Positions 43,207-51,175 of a DNA stretch of 64,000 bases are shown one piece after another. Under the pieces are notes generated by a model. That model saw only the letters and a list, made by a program, of their open reading frames with translations, was not told the DNA's origin and made no database searches. Position numbers and translations under genes: made by a program. Location: positions 2,170,001-2,234,000 of the forward strand of contig OY970386.1 in the NCBI GenBank assembly GCA_963719465.1, given 5' to 3'. The stretch is from JALHUB01 sp963719465 (lineage in GTDB: Bacteria; Chloroflexota; Dehalococcoidia; DSTF01; JALHUB01). Positions within the stretch are counted from its first letter, which is position 1. Each line of letters starts with the position of its first letter.

Positions 43207-44049
43207 TCATCTCGCCCGCAACCACCGCCTTCGCACCTGCCATCCACCAACGCCAGCGATGACGATCAGAAGCGCGATACCGCTCACAACGGCTGCGTCG
43301 CTCGCGACTGTCGAGCCGGAACTCTTGGGCAAGGTGCCGTAATCAGCGGCCGCGGCAGCGGGCGGAAGGTTGATTGTCCCACCCACGCTCAAGCGGGGTG
43401 TCGCTGTAGCGGTTGGCGTGCTAGTTGGCGTGTTGGTCGGCGTCGGCGTGTTGGTCGGCGTGTCAGTCGGCGTGAACGTCGGCGTCTGGATATCCGACTG
43501 CGATCCGGCCTGAGCGTGCAGGGTTTGTCCTGACGGGCAGTTCGCGCTTGGAGTTCCCCCGGTGCAGGTGTCCTCCCAGGTCAGCGTCGCGGTGTCGGTG
43601 AGGGGGTTCGGGTCATTGGTGTGGACGTTGTAGTAGCTCACCGTCAGGGTTACGGAAGAGCCGAACGGCAGCGTACAGATCGTCTGTCCCGCGTCGCAGG
43701 TCGCTCCTCCGCCCAGCGTCAGGACGGTCGGCACCAGCAGCAGGTCACCTGAGGTCACATCGCCGGCGTGGGCGTGCACGACATCCACCAATGACGTGAT
43801 CGTCAGGGTGTCGTGCTGAGTGTCAACGACGTTCTCAGCTTGGAAGTTGCAGACGTACGCTTCGCCGACGTTCGTCGGGCTGTTGCACCCCTTGAGAAAG
43901 GCGATCCCGTGCAGTTCGTTCGCCGCTTGCGTCGACGAATGCGAGAACAGCAGGCCGGCAAACATGGCGCAGCCCACGAGCAACATAATCGCCGCGCCGA
44001 TGCGGATACCTTTGCGTCCCCGGGCGTCCTTCGGGTAATGCTCTTCCAT
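43207..44049 (-). CDS. Surface TPT-stalk protein (paralog 2), LPKSSG tail
   Basis: 280 residues. An N-terminal signal/anchor precedes a beta domain almost identical to that of the gene at 16538-17650 (for example LTITSLVDVVHAHAGDVTSG in both). The TPT stalk is only about 35 residues against 100 in the paralog. The tail differs: GTLPKSSGS, a membrane helix and RRRWLRAR. Its promoter is separate (44237-44264) and its leader is 188 bases long and structured. Likely an adhesin or surface decoration. Confidence 0.78.
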   Translation of the reverse strand: MEEHYPKDARGRKGIRIGAAIMLLVGCAMFAGLLFSHSSTQAANELHGIAFLKGCNSPTNVGEAYVCNFQAENVVDTQHDTLTITSLVDVVHAHAGDVTSGDLLLVPTVLTLGGGATCDAGQTICTLPFGSSVTLTVSYYNVHTNDPNPLTDTATLTWEDTCTGGTPSANCPSGQTLHAQAGSQSDIQTPTFTPTDTPTNTPTPTNTPTSTPTATATPRLSVGGTINLPPAAAAADYGTLPKSSGSTVASDAAVVSGIALLIVIAGVGGWQVRRRWLRAR

Positions 44050-44236
44050 CGTCGGTACCCCCTTTTCTGCGTTGCCATTACCTCCGGGGCCAAACGCTAA
44101 TTCGACTGGCCCTTAGGCTGGCTTGCTGACAGATTCAGCAGTAGAAAGACAGCTCTGCTGAACCACTCTCCTGAACATAACGGCGGGGGACCGTTTACGC
44201 GGGTACATGGCATGAACCCGCGCCACCAGTGTCCGC
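44050..44236 (-). promoter_or_regulatory. Structured 5' leader of TPT paralog 2
   Basis: Between the promoter and the ATG the minus strand forms four hairpins in a row: CGCGGGT/ACCCGCG, AACGG/CCGTT, CAGCAG/CTGCTG and GGCC/GGCC. It does not match the GEMM pattern seen at the other two sites. No aptamer class is recognised. Confidence 0.4.
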
Positions 44237-44264
44237 ATTATACACTCCGACAGGCGTTTGTCAA
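44237..44264 (-). promoter_or_regulatory. Consensus sigma-70 promoter for TPT paralog 2
   Basis: Minus strand: perfect TTGACA (44264-44259), 16 bases, perfect TATAAT (44242-44237). The leader is therefore about 185 bases. Confidence 0.8.
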
Positions 44265-44382
44265 GAGGTTTCACAGATAAATAACGCGTCATGACGAACT
44301 TCGTTGCGTCAGCGGTTACGGGCCAAGCGCTTCTCGCTGTCCGGGTCCGGGCTCCTCGGGCCCGGGCGCGGCGGAAGACAGC

Positions 44383-45252
44383 CTAGGACGCCTCTTCGAC
44401 GACTTCCGTCTGTTTCTTGTAGAACCCCGCTTCCTCCGGGTAAGGATAAGGAAGCGCTGGCGTCTTCCAGTCGGCGACCGGAATTCCCGCGTTCAGCTTC
44501 GTTCGCAGGTAGTCGGAAGTCATCACGCCAACCGGCTTCGCTCTGTCGAGCCCGAGCGCGCGAAGGCTTTGCGCCATCCGATGGTCGGTCGCGGCGACCT
44601 TCACCTGCGCCTGCTTGCAGCGGCGTTGTCTGATCTTTCCGTCGACCTGAACGACGGTCCTGATGATCTTGTCCTGAAAGTTGCCGAACGTCACCATGTC
44701 CATCGACCGGCCCGGCAAGCCCCCTCCGGCCACCGCCTTCGCCTCCACGATAGGCTCCTGCGTATCCGGGTCCAGCACCGCGAACTTGAACTCGTCCGCC
44801 GACAACTCGCTCGGTATCTGCGTGAGGAATTTCGGGTAGCCCCAGATCTCGCGTCCACCGGCCCGCGCCTCGGGTATCGTCACCACCATCTCGACGACGT
44901 ACACTCCCATCTTGCTCCACGCCGCGTCCTTGCGGCCGAAAAGCAGCCTGAACGTCGGCCACGACGGCTTTCCCAGCGCCTCAGGGTACACGCTCACGCT
45001 CAGCACCACCTCGTCATAGGCCGTCAGGCTCACCTCCTGATAGTTGAAGAACGTCAGCGTCGTCAGCACCTTCCCGTTGAAGAAACGTACCGGCAGCAGC
45101 CCCGTGTCCTTCAGGAGGGGAAGAACCCGCTCATAGTCGACGAAGTAGTTGAGCGCCCGCATTCGCAGTCGCTGGTAGAAGACGGGTACCTGGACCACCC
45201 CGACGGAGATGTTGTAGTCGACCACGGGAACGTCGAAGAAATCGCTTTTCAT
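44383..45252 (-). CDS. Acetoacetate decarboxylase family protein
   Basis: 289 residues from the ATG at 45252, preceded by AAAGGAGACC. The family's active-site strand is EIWGYPKFLTQI: the first Lys, which would form the Schiff base, is kept but the neighbouring Lys of true acetoacetate decarboxylase is Phe here. Other family features are PVRFFNGKVLTTLTFFNYQ and MDMVTFGNFQDK. Many relatives are not decarboxylases but aldolase-like enzymes. A 60-residue C-terminal extension is present. Confidence 0.82.
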   Translation of the reverse strand: MKSDFFDVPVVDYNISVGVVQVPVFYQRLRMRALNYFVDYERVLPLLKDTGLLPVRFFNGKVLTTLTFFNYQEVSLTAYDEVVLSVSVYPEALGKPSWPTFRLLFGRKDAAWSKMGVYVVEMVVTIPEARAGGREIWGYPKFLTQIPSELSADEFKFAVLDPDTQEPIVEAKAVAGGGLPGRSMDMVTFGNFQDKIIRTVVQVDGKIRQRRCKQAQVKVAATDHRMAQSLRALGLDRAKPVGVMTSDYLRTKLNAGIPVADWKTPALPYPYPEEAGFYKKQTEVVEEAS

Positions 45253-45385
45253 CGCGGGTCTCCTTTGCACGTTATCACGCGCCAAGAATGGCACCGCTCT
45301 CAATCGCCGTCAAGTAGACTACGAATCGGGGTAACCGCATCGCCCCGCGGTCCGCTCCCCGTGCAAGCCCCCGGCCTCCAGACGC

Positions 45386-45413
45386 TTGACAAGCGCCTCG
45401 CCAGCGCTATACT
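45386..45413 (+). promoter_or_regulatory. Promoter of the PD40-repeat gene
   Basis: TTGACA at 45386-45391, 16 bases, TATACT at 45408-45413, about 60 bases before the ATG at 45476. Confidence 0.75.
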
Positions 45414-45475
45414 TGCCGCATCGGTGGCTCGTCTCCGAGTGTACCCGCTGTTCGCGCCAACAGGGAGGTTGAACG

Positions 45476-46579
45476 ATGCGCTCTTTCGCCCTCGTCCGTT
45501 CACTGGTCTATTTCCGCTTCGCAGTCCTGGCAGGCCTCATCGTAGTCGGCGCCTTCTTGGCGGTTCCTGGGACGGTGCCCGGCGGGGCGCAGCCCGCAAG
45601 TGCGGCATTCCCGGGCACGAATGGACAGATCGCATTTCAGAGCGACCGGGACGGCAACATCCAGATCTACAAGATGAACGCCGACGGCAGCGGCCAAACG
45701 CGTCTGACCAACGACACCGCAACTGATGCCTCCCCATCCTGGTCGGCGGACGGCTCCCAGATCGCCTTCGCAAGCACACGGGACGCCGCCACCTACGAGA
45801 TCTACCGCATGACCGGCGACGGCACAGGACAGACCCGACTGACCAACAACACTGCCAACGATATGTGGCCGGCCTGGTCGCCCGACGGCTCGAAGATCGT
45901 CTTCACAAGCGACAGGGACGGCCAGTTTCATATCTACGTCATGAACGCCAACGGCAGCGGCCAGACACGCCTGGGCAGCGGCACCACCGACGATGAGTGG
46001 CCCGTCTGGTCTCCGGACGGATCGAAGATCGCGTTCATCAGTGGAAATGGAGTTACGTACGATATCTACAAGATGAATGCCGACGGCAGCGGCCGAACGC
46101 AGCTTACTAGCGACGGCGTCATCAATACGGCGCCGGACTGGTCGCCCGACGGCTCGAAGATCGCCTTCGCCAGCGAACGTCAGGGGAACCGCGACATCTA
46201 CGTGATCAGCGCCGGTGGTGGGGCTGAGGCGCGTCTCACCAGCAATGGCGCTGTCAATGGAACGCCCGCCTGGTCGCCCGATGGTCACCGCATCGTCTTC
46301 TCATCCAACAACCAGATCTACGTCATGAGCGCGGACGGCAGCGGCCAGACAAGGCTGACCAACGACTCAGCCGATGATCTGTCGCCCGATTGGCAGCCCA
46401 TCAGCCTGCCTGCGGTCGGCGGCATCGCGGAGCCCCCGGACGCCAATGCTGCGCCCCCGAACGAGGCCGGCTCATCGACGCCGTACGTCGCCATAGCGGC
46501 CGCTGCGGCAGCCGGGCTCGTCCTCCTCGTGGCTGGCGGCTGGTTCGCCAGGAGGCGCTGGCGCAGTCGGACATACTAA
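45476..46579 (+). CDS. Surface-anchored TolB-like PD40 beta-propeller protein
   Basis: 367 residues, ATG with GGGAGGTTG upstream. A signal peptide (about 40 residues) leads to seven PD40/WD40-like repeats, each with a core like WSPDGSKIVFTSDRDG and IYVMNANGSGQTRL, enough for one propeller. The end is a Pro/Ala linker, a membrane helix (VAIAAAAAAGLVLLVAGGWF) and RRRWRSRTY, so the propeller stands outside on a C-terminal anchor like the TPT proteins. There is no Tol/Pal partner, so the role is different from TolB. Confidence 0.87.
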   Translation: MRSFALVRSLVYFRFAVLAGLIVVGAFLAVPGTVPGGAQPASAAFPGTNGQIAFQSDRDGNIQIYKMNADGSGQTRLTNDTATDASPSWSADGSQIAFASTRDAATYEIYRMTGDGTGQTRLTNNTANDMWPAWSPDGSKIVFTSDRDGQFHIYVMNANGSGQTRLGSGTTDDEWPVWSPDGSKIAFISGNGVTYDIYKMNADGSGRTQLTSDGVINTAPDWSPDGSKIAFASERQGNRDIYVISAGGGAEARLTSNGAVNGTPAWSPDGHRIVFSSNNQIYVMSADGSGQTRLTNDSADDLSPDWQPISLPAVGGIAEPPDANAAPPNEAGSSTPYVAIAAAAAAGLVLLVAGGWFARRRWRSRTY

Positions 46580-46612
46580 CGGGTCGCTCAAGGTCGCAAC
46601 CGCAATAAAGAA

Positions 46613-46652
46613 GCTCCCGCGAGTCCTTTTCAGATTCGCGGGAGCGCGTTTT
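46613..46652 (+). terminator. Terminator between the PD40 gene and ssrA
   Basis: GCTCCCGCGA pairs with TCGCGGGAGC (ten pairs) and is followed by GCGTTTTC on the plus strand; on the minus strand TTCTTTATTG follows, so it can serve the convergent ssrA too. Confidence 0.75.
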
Positions 46653-46654
46653 CA

Positions 46655-47007
46655 TGGTGGAGACGGGGGAGAATTGAACTCCCCGTCCAGAAGAAGAACG
46701 TCCTGAGTCTCCTACAAGCTTAGTCGACTCTTTGATGTCGCGAGACGGGCTCCTGCCGACCGGATACCGCCCCGCCAGTCGATGAGTCTTTAGCTACCCT
46801 TATCGACGTCCGGGCCGCTGCACTCCGGCATTGCGTCGCCGCTTCCCAGCCCACCGGAGCGAGGCCGGGAGCGACGTAGCCGCCCTATTTAGGCGGCTAG
46901 GGCAAACTCTCGTTCGCCAGTTGTTTTTTGCCACCTGATTAACGAGGGCGATGGCACCTCGGCTTGCAACTCAGACCCGTCGTTCCCTGTCGAGCCCTTT
47001 CGTCCCC
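46655..47007 (-). ncRNA. ssrA: Transfer-messenger RNA (tmRNA)
   Basis: 353 bases on the minus strand. The 5' end GGGGACG pairs with CGTCTCC before the encoded ACCA 3' end. The T-arm reads GTTCAATTCTCC. The tag frame begins at GGC and codes GEREFALAA then TAA, with the stop inside the helix-5 hairpin TAGCCGCC/GGGCGGCTA. The tRNA-like and pseudoknot regions are in the expected order. A -10 box TATAAT (47019-47014) lies seven bases before the 5' end. smpB is directly upstream on the same strand, so the two parts of trans-translation are together. Confidence 0.95.
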
Positions 47008-47013
47008 ACACGC

Positions 47014-47019
47014 ATTATA
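47014..47019 (-). promoter_or_regulatory. -10 element of ssrA
   Basis: Perfect TATAAT on the minus strand, seven bases ahead of the tmRNA 5' end. The -35 is weak. Confidence 0.6.
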
Positions 47020-47060
47020 TCGAATCCGGAACGCCTTGCCTAGTGCCCGTTTCGGTGAGA

Positions 47061-47510
47061 CTAGCCCCGGCGTATCGCCCGCTGCATCTGACGCTCCGCC
47101 TCCCGCTTCGCGATCACCTCCCGCTTGTCGTGGCTCCGACGCCCTCGCGCCAGCGCCAGCTCCAGCTTCGCGCGACCGTTCTTCAAGTACAGCCGCAGCG
47201 GCACCAGCGTCAGCCCCTTCTCTTCCAGCGCCGCGCTCAGCTCCCGCATCTCCGACTTGTGCAACAGCAGCTTCCGCTTCCGCGTCGGCTCGTGATTGAA
47301 GTGACCCGCCGCCGGATACAGCGCTATGTGCGCCCCCTGCAAGTACAGCTCCCCGTCGTCCGGTCGCGCGAACGCCTCCCGCAGGCTCACCCGGCCCTCG
47401 CGGATCGACTTGATCTCCGTGCCCCTCAGGACGATTCCCGCCTCCACCGTTTCGAGGATGTGATAGTCGTGGAGCGCCTTGCGATTGACGGCGATAACCT
47501 TCTCCGCCAC
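47061..47510 (-). CDS. smpB: SsrA-binding protein SmpB
   Basis: 149 residues, GTG start with GGAGG upstream. It is the typical OB-fold protein: VNRKALHDYHILETVEAGIV, GTEIKSIREGRVSL, then AGHFNHEPTRKRKLLLHKSE (in part) and the basic C-terminal tail ALARGRRSHDKREVIAKREA. All conserved blocks and the length match the family. It binds the tRNA-like part of tmRNA and enters the empty decoding site. It lies 54 bases before the ssrA gene. Confidence 0.97.
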   Translation of the reverse strand: MAEKVIAVNRKALHDYHILETVEAGIVLRGTEIKSIREGRVSLREAFARPDDGELYLQGAHIALYPAAGHFNHEPTRKRKLLLHKSEMRELSAALEEKGLTLVPLRLYLKNGRAKLELALARGRRSHDKREVIAKREAERQMQRAIRRG

Positions 47511-47534
47511 GCTTCCCTCCGCTGCCTCGAGTGC

Positions 47535-48755
47535 CTACTGCCCCGTCTCGAGGAATTGGATTGCCCGCTGCAACTGCGGATCGTTACCCGCGGCGATGTC
47601 CTGGTCCGTCATGCTGACCTGGATGTCCGGCGTGATCCCCGTCTTGTCGATGCCGACGCGCTTGGGCGTCAACCATTTCGCCACCGTCACGAACAGCACG
47701 CCCTGGTTGTTGGCTAGCGGGGCCTCGGAGCGGTTCACCGTCCCCTTGCCGAACGTCTTCTCGCCGATAATCGTCGCGCGGCCATTGTCGTGCAGCGCGG
47801 CCGAAAGCACCTCCGAGCCGCTGGCGCTGTACTGGTTGACGAGCACGGCAATCGGTATCTGCGTCGCCTCGCCGTCGCTTGTGGCGCTGTACACCTTCTC
47901 GCTCTGATCCCGGTCGACTTCGATCAGGATGGTGCTGCCTTTGTTCAGGAACATATCCGCCACCTGCACGACGGTATCGAGAAGACCGCCGGGATTGCCC
48001 CGCAGGTCGATGATCAGCCCCTTGTAGCTGCCGTTTACCACACGGTCCACCTGCGGCTTGAGCTGGTCAGCCGTCAGCGCCGAGAACTGCCGGATCTGGA
48101 TGTAGGCCAGGTCAGTGACCTCGTTGCCGTTTGCATCCTTCAGCGTCCCGCTCGGCGGCTGGTCCGACACGCTGTCCACCTGTATCTCGTCGCGGGTTAT
48201 CGACAAGTCGACAACGTCGCCGCTAGGATGCTGAAGCTTCAGCTGCACCTGGGTACCCTTGGGCCCCCGTATCTTCGTGACCGCCTGGTCGATGTTCCAA
48301 CCGTCCGTCGACTCGCCGTCGACTTCCAGGATTACGTCCCCGGCCTGCACACCCGCCGCTTCCGCCGGCGACCCCTTGATCGGCGACAGGATGATTATCT
48401 GCCCGTTCTGCTGCGTAACGTTCGCGCCAATGCCTTCGAAGACGCCCGAGGGCGTCACGCTCACGGCGTACGTCTCCGGGTCGACATAATACGTCCCCGT
48501 GTCGTCCAGCGACTTCACCATGCCGTTGATCGCCGCCTGCGCCAGCGCGTTCGGGTCGAGGCGCGACTGGTCGACGTAATCTTGCTGCAGATCCTTGTAG
48601 ATTTCGCCCAGCGTATCGAAATCGGGCGAATTGGTTGAAGAGCTCGCCTCCGATCCGTTGCGATTCCTCTCGAACGTTACTCCCAGAGTGAATGCGATGG
48701 ACGCCAGCATCACCACCAGGGCGCCCACCAATGCCCACTTTGCCGCCTTCGACAT
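47535..48755 (-). CDS. S41 family C-terminal processing peptidase (Ctp)
   Basis: 406 residues, with an N-terminal membrane anchor (WALVGALVVMLASIAFTLGV), a PDZ domain (GIGANVTQQNGQIIILSPIK, in part, then AGVQAGDVILEVDGES), and the protease core. The catalytic Ser lies in NQYSASGSEVLSAAL and the Lys in GEKTFGKGTV, 25 residues later, as in Ctp proteases. It acts outside the membrane. It is 24 bases upstream of smpB, so it probably shares the transcript. Confidence 0.94.
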   Translation of the reverse strand: MSKAAKWALVGALVVMLASIAFTLGVTFERNRNGSEASSSTNSPDFDTLGEIYKDLQQDYVDQSRLDPNALAQAAINGMVKSLDDTGTYYVDPETYAVSVTPSGVFEGIGANVTQQNGQIIILSPIKGSPAEAAGVQAGDVILEVDGESTDGWNIDQAVTKIRGPKGTQVQLKLQHPSGDVVDLSITRDEIQVDSVSDQPPSGTLKDANGNEVTDLAYIQIRQFSALTADQLKPQVDRVVNGSYKGLIIDLRGNPGGLLDTVVQVADMFLNKGSTILIEVDRDQSEKVYSATSDGEATQIPIAVLVNQYSASGSEVLSAALHDNGRATIIGEKTFGKGTVNRSEAPLANNQGVLFVTVAKWLTPKRVGIDKTGITPDIQVSMTDQDIAAGNDPQLQRAIQFLETGQ

Positions 48756-48935
48756 CTCTAAGCCCCCTGGCCACTACGGCGAATGGCGCTAAGGCCGCGC
48801 CTTACAGCCTCTCGCGATTGTCGTGAAGCTCAGTCTAGCACCTACAGGACTGCATCCGCAATTTGGAGGCACTACCATTGGGGAGGGGATAGTTGACATA
48901 ACTATAGCCGCAGATCTGCTCGTGCCGCCACTCTT

Positions 48936-49769
48936 CTAACCGGCCTGCCTTGACGGCGCGGGGCGTCCTCTGGTTGCCCTTGCCCGGGCGCGCGATGCGT
49001 ACAGGGCCCTGTCCGCCCGCGCCAGGAGCTCTTCGCTGGAACCGGCGTCGTTGGGGAACGTCCCGACGCCAGCGGACACTTCGAGCGCCACGTTGACGAG
49101 CATAACGGCGCCCCAGTCCCGGCGCTGCGATACCATCTCGCGTATCTTCGCCGCAATCGCCCTGGCAGCCGCGCCGTCCGTCTCCGGCAGGATGAGCGCG
49201 AACTCGTCACCGCCGTAACGAGCGGCAATGTCGGTGCTTCGCACATTCTCGGCCAGCAGACGCCCCAAAAAGCTCAATAGCTCATCTCCCGCCAGATGAC
49301 CGTAGCGGTCGTTGACCTCTTTGAAGTGATTCACGTCCAGCATTATCACGCTCAAGCTCCGTCCGTAGCGACGCGCGCGCTCGAACTCAGAGCGAAGCTG
49401 GTCGTGGAAGTAACGGTGATTGTAGAGCCCCGTGAGGCTGTCGTGGTACGCCAGATGGTGAAGGCTTTCGCTCAGTTGCTCGAGGTGCTCCGAATACGAC
49501 CGCTCGAGCGTCACATTCGCCCGTCCGGCCTGCCTTGCCAGCAGAAGCGCGTATATCGCTGCCAGGCCCACGAGGCTTATCTCCGACAGCTCGTACGCCC
49601 GCGTCGCAAGCACCCATCGACCGATCAGCGACCAGCCAAAAAGCGCTCCGAAGACAGCGAGACCGGCGGCGCCGAACCAGCGCCCCCAGCGCGTCGGCTC
49701 GACGTGCTCAGGTACGAGTTTCCTCTCGTCGACGTTGTCCGTAGTCCTCAGCGACAGATTCTCGCTCAT
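48936..49769 (-). CDS. Diguanylate cyclase (GGDEF) with membrane anchor
   Basis: 277 residues from the ATG at 49769, preceded by GGGGGCGGC. Two membrane helices (about residues 30-80) and a short helical linker lead to the GGDEF domain. The active site RYGGDEFALI is intact, and an inhibitory I-site RSTD stands five residues before GGDEF, so product inhibition is likely. It makes c-di-GMP. A c-di-GMP-I riboswitch (49884-49969) and a hairpin that covers its ribosome binding site lie in its leader, so expression is probably under product feedback. Confidence 0.93.
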   Translation of the reverse strand: MSENLSLRTTDNVDERKLVPEHVEPTRWGRWFGAAGLAVFGALFGWSLIGRWVLATRAYELSEISLVGLAAIYALLLARQAGRANVTLERSYSEHLEQLSESLHHLAYHDSLTGLYNHRYFHDQLRSEFERARRYGRSLSVIMLDVNHFKEVNDRYGHLAGDELLSFLGRLLAENVRSTDIAARYGGDEFALILPETDGAAARAIAAKIREMVSQRRDWGAVMLVNVALEVSAGVGTFPNDAGSSEELLARADRALYASRARARATRGRPAPSRQAG

Positions 49770-49772
49770 GCC

Positions 49773-49794
49773 GCCCCCATGCGTGTGGAGGGGC
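49773..49794 (-). promoter_or_regulatory. Ribosome-binding-site hairpin of the diguanylate cyclase gene
   Basis: On the minus strand GCCCC (49794-49790) pairs with GGGGC (49777-49773), which is the purine-rich ribosome binding site of the ATG at 49769. It would be the translational output of the riboswitch upstream. Confidence 0.55.
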
Positions 49795-49883
49795 AATCGG
49801 CAATGCCGACTGAGCCGGCCAAGTCGACATAACGCAGGACCTTAAGGACCACCCTCAAGAGTCGACGATCTAACAACGCTGCG

Positions 49884-49969
49884 CTTTCGGTAGCCCGGCT
49901 GCCCTAGTCCGAAGGGACCGTAGGCCCGAGGCTTTGCGTCCCGACCTTTCAGCCGGTTTGCCTTTTTCG
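49884..49969 (-). promoter_or_regulatory. Cyclic di-GMP-I (GEMM) riboswitch
   Basis: The minus strand has all the GEMM-I signatures: AAAAAGGCAAACCGG, CTGAAAGGTC, GGGACGCAAAGCCTCGG, GCCTACGGTCCCTTC and AGGGCAGCCGGGCTACCGAA. It matches the family more closely than the copy at 19432-19548. It stands 115 bases ahead of the diguanylate cyclase start. Confidence 0.92.
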
Positions 49970-50132
49970 AGCTTCACGAGGGGGAAGAATCGATCCCTAG
50001 GGATTATCGGTCGGGCCGTCCATGGGCTTGACCGCTTCTGCGGCTATCGAAACCCTACATAACTACCATAGTGCGATCATATGACAAGGTATGACGAGGC
50101 CCATTCCGAGGGCACCAAGGAGGAAGAAGCGC

Positions 50133-50687
50133 CTACTCACGAGGTGACGTCGGTGGAAGCTGGTTGAAGGGAGTCATGTTGCGGTCCAAGCGCTCGATGA
50201 CGCGAAGGTCTCGTCGCCAGCGGTGCAGGCCCAGGTGGTGACGGGCTTGGTAGGATGAGGCGAAGTGGCTGGGCAACGTGACCAGGGAGGCTTCGGCGCC
50301 GAAAACCGCCAGCGGCAAGACCACCCACGCGGACGCACCGGCCGAGATAGCAACGATAGCGAGAACAGCGCATGCCGTCGCGGATAGTATTCCCTGCCAA
50401 GCCGGCAAGCTCAAGAAGGAGACTTGAATCGACACCCGCTTCGTCGCCGCATCAGCGCATGCGGTTTCCACCCGAGCGGCCCTTTCGAAATCGTAGGCGG
50501 CGCGCGAGTCCGCCGATCCCAGCACCTCGAAGGCGCGGTTCAACTCCTCGAGCCGATGCTCCGCGAACGCGTCGAGGTCCATCTCTGCCCTGCACTTGTG
50601 TGCCAGGTACCAGTACGACCTCGCCACCATCGTTGGAGCAGCGTCCGGGTGAAGCTGCAGCACTTCGTAGTAATCGCGTTCTTCCAT
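50133..50687 (-). CDS. DnaJ-like protein without HPD, with two membrane helices
   Basis: 184 residues from the ATG at 50687. The first 70 residues look like a J domain (EERDYYEVLQLHPDAAPTMV, then LEELNRAFEVLGSADSRAAY), but the HPD tripeptide between helices II and III is replaced (AHKCRAEMDL), so stimulation of DnaK is doubtful. Then two hydrophobic segments (LSATACAVLAIVAISAG, WVVLPLAVFGAEASLVTL) and a basic tail follow. The function is not known. Confidence 0.75.
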   Translation of the reverse strand: MEERDYYEVLQLHPDAAPTMVARSYWYLAHKCRAEMDLDAFAEHRLEELNRAFEVLGSADSRAAYDFERAARVETACADAATKRVSIQVSFLSLPAWQGILSATACAVLAIVAISAGASAWVVLPLAVFGAEASLVTLPSHFASSYQARHHLGLHRWRRDLRVIERLDRNMTPFNQLPPTSPRE

Positions 50688-50826
50688 GGCCCGCCTCGCA
50701 GATAGGAAGCTCTCAGACAATAAATATAACGCGACTTCGCGTCGAAGATTTCATCCCGCCGGCCGGAAGAAGGAGACGCCAGCGTAATGTGGAACGCGCC
50801 GAAGCTAGCAGGCCGAAGCAGCAGAG

Positions 50827-51075
50827 TTATGTCAACATTTCCCTGACGGCCTGCTGCACCTCCGACAACTCCGGAAACCGGCCTGCTGCCAGCTTTGAGT
50901 ACACCACCTTGCCATTGACCGTCACCTCGAACCTGCCGCCGCCCGACGGAACCAGCCGAAGCGCCTCTGCGCGGTTCCCCAGCTCCGTCAACAGCTCAGC
51001 CGCCGTCCAGGCGGCTCGAAGCGTGTAGTTTCAAGCCACGCAGTACTCGATATCGATGCTCAGTTTGTCGCTCAT
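50827..51075 (-). CDS. Rdx/SelW-like selenoprotein with in-frame UGA (Sec) codon
   Basis: 82 residues plus stop, not seen by ordinary ORF calling because codon 15 is TGA (51033-51031). Reading UGA as selenocysteine gives IEYCVAU (C12-V-A-U15), the CxxU redox motif of the SelW/SelT/SelH (Rdx) family. The family's NYTLRAAWTAAELL, FEVTVNGKVVYSK and AGRFPELSEV follow in the same frame. The ATG has GGAGG eight bases upstream. A 7-bp stem-loop begins 14 bases after the UGA (50994-51022). Genes for Sec incorporation are not in this window. The second Cys of CxxC is exactly the UGA position, which argues against a random stop. Confidence 0.9.
50994..51022 (-). promoter_or_regulatory. Bacterial SECIS-like element
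   Basis: Following the UGA on the minus strand, 14 bases later AGCCGCC pairs with GGCGGCU (seven perfect pairs) with the loop UGGAC, and an outer GCUU/GAGC adds four pairs around a two-base bulge. The loop begins 22 bases after UGA and has G as its second base, which fits the bacterial SECIS rule. Confidence 0.8.
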
Positions 51076-51175
51076 CCACTTGTCCTCCAGTCAACGAGTA
51101 TGTTAAAAGATCAACCGTCGTCTCCCTCATCATACGGCGTGCGCCGCCGCTGTCAATTCGGCCGGGATTGGGACC

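Noticed and set aside
44302..44382. A terminator after the acetoacetate decarboxylase-like gene
   Set aside because: There is a GC-rich inverted repeat (CCGGG/CCCGG) but no T-tract on the minus strand.
37864..50835. TTGACATAAC found at 37864, 48893 and (reverse) 50826, with near copies at 22331, 49824 and 57437, as a common promoter or operator
   Set aside because: The copy at 50826 is the end of the selenoprotein frame, the others have no matching -10 at a proper distance, and their position to genes is not constant.
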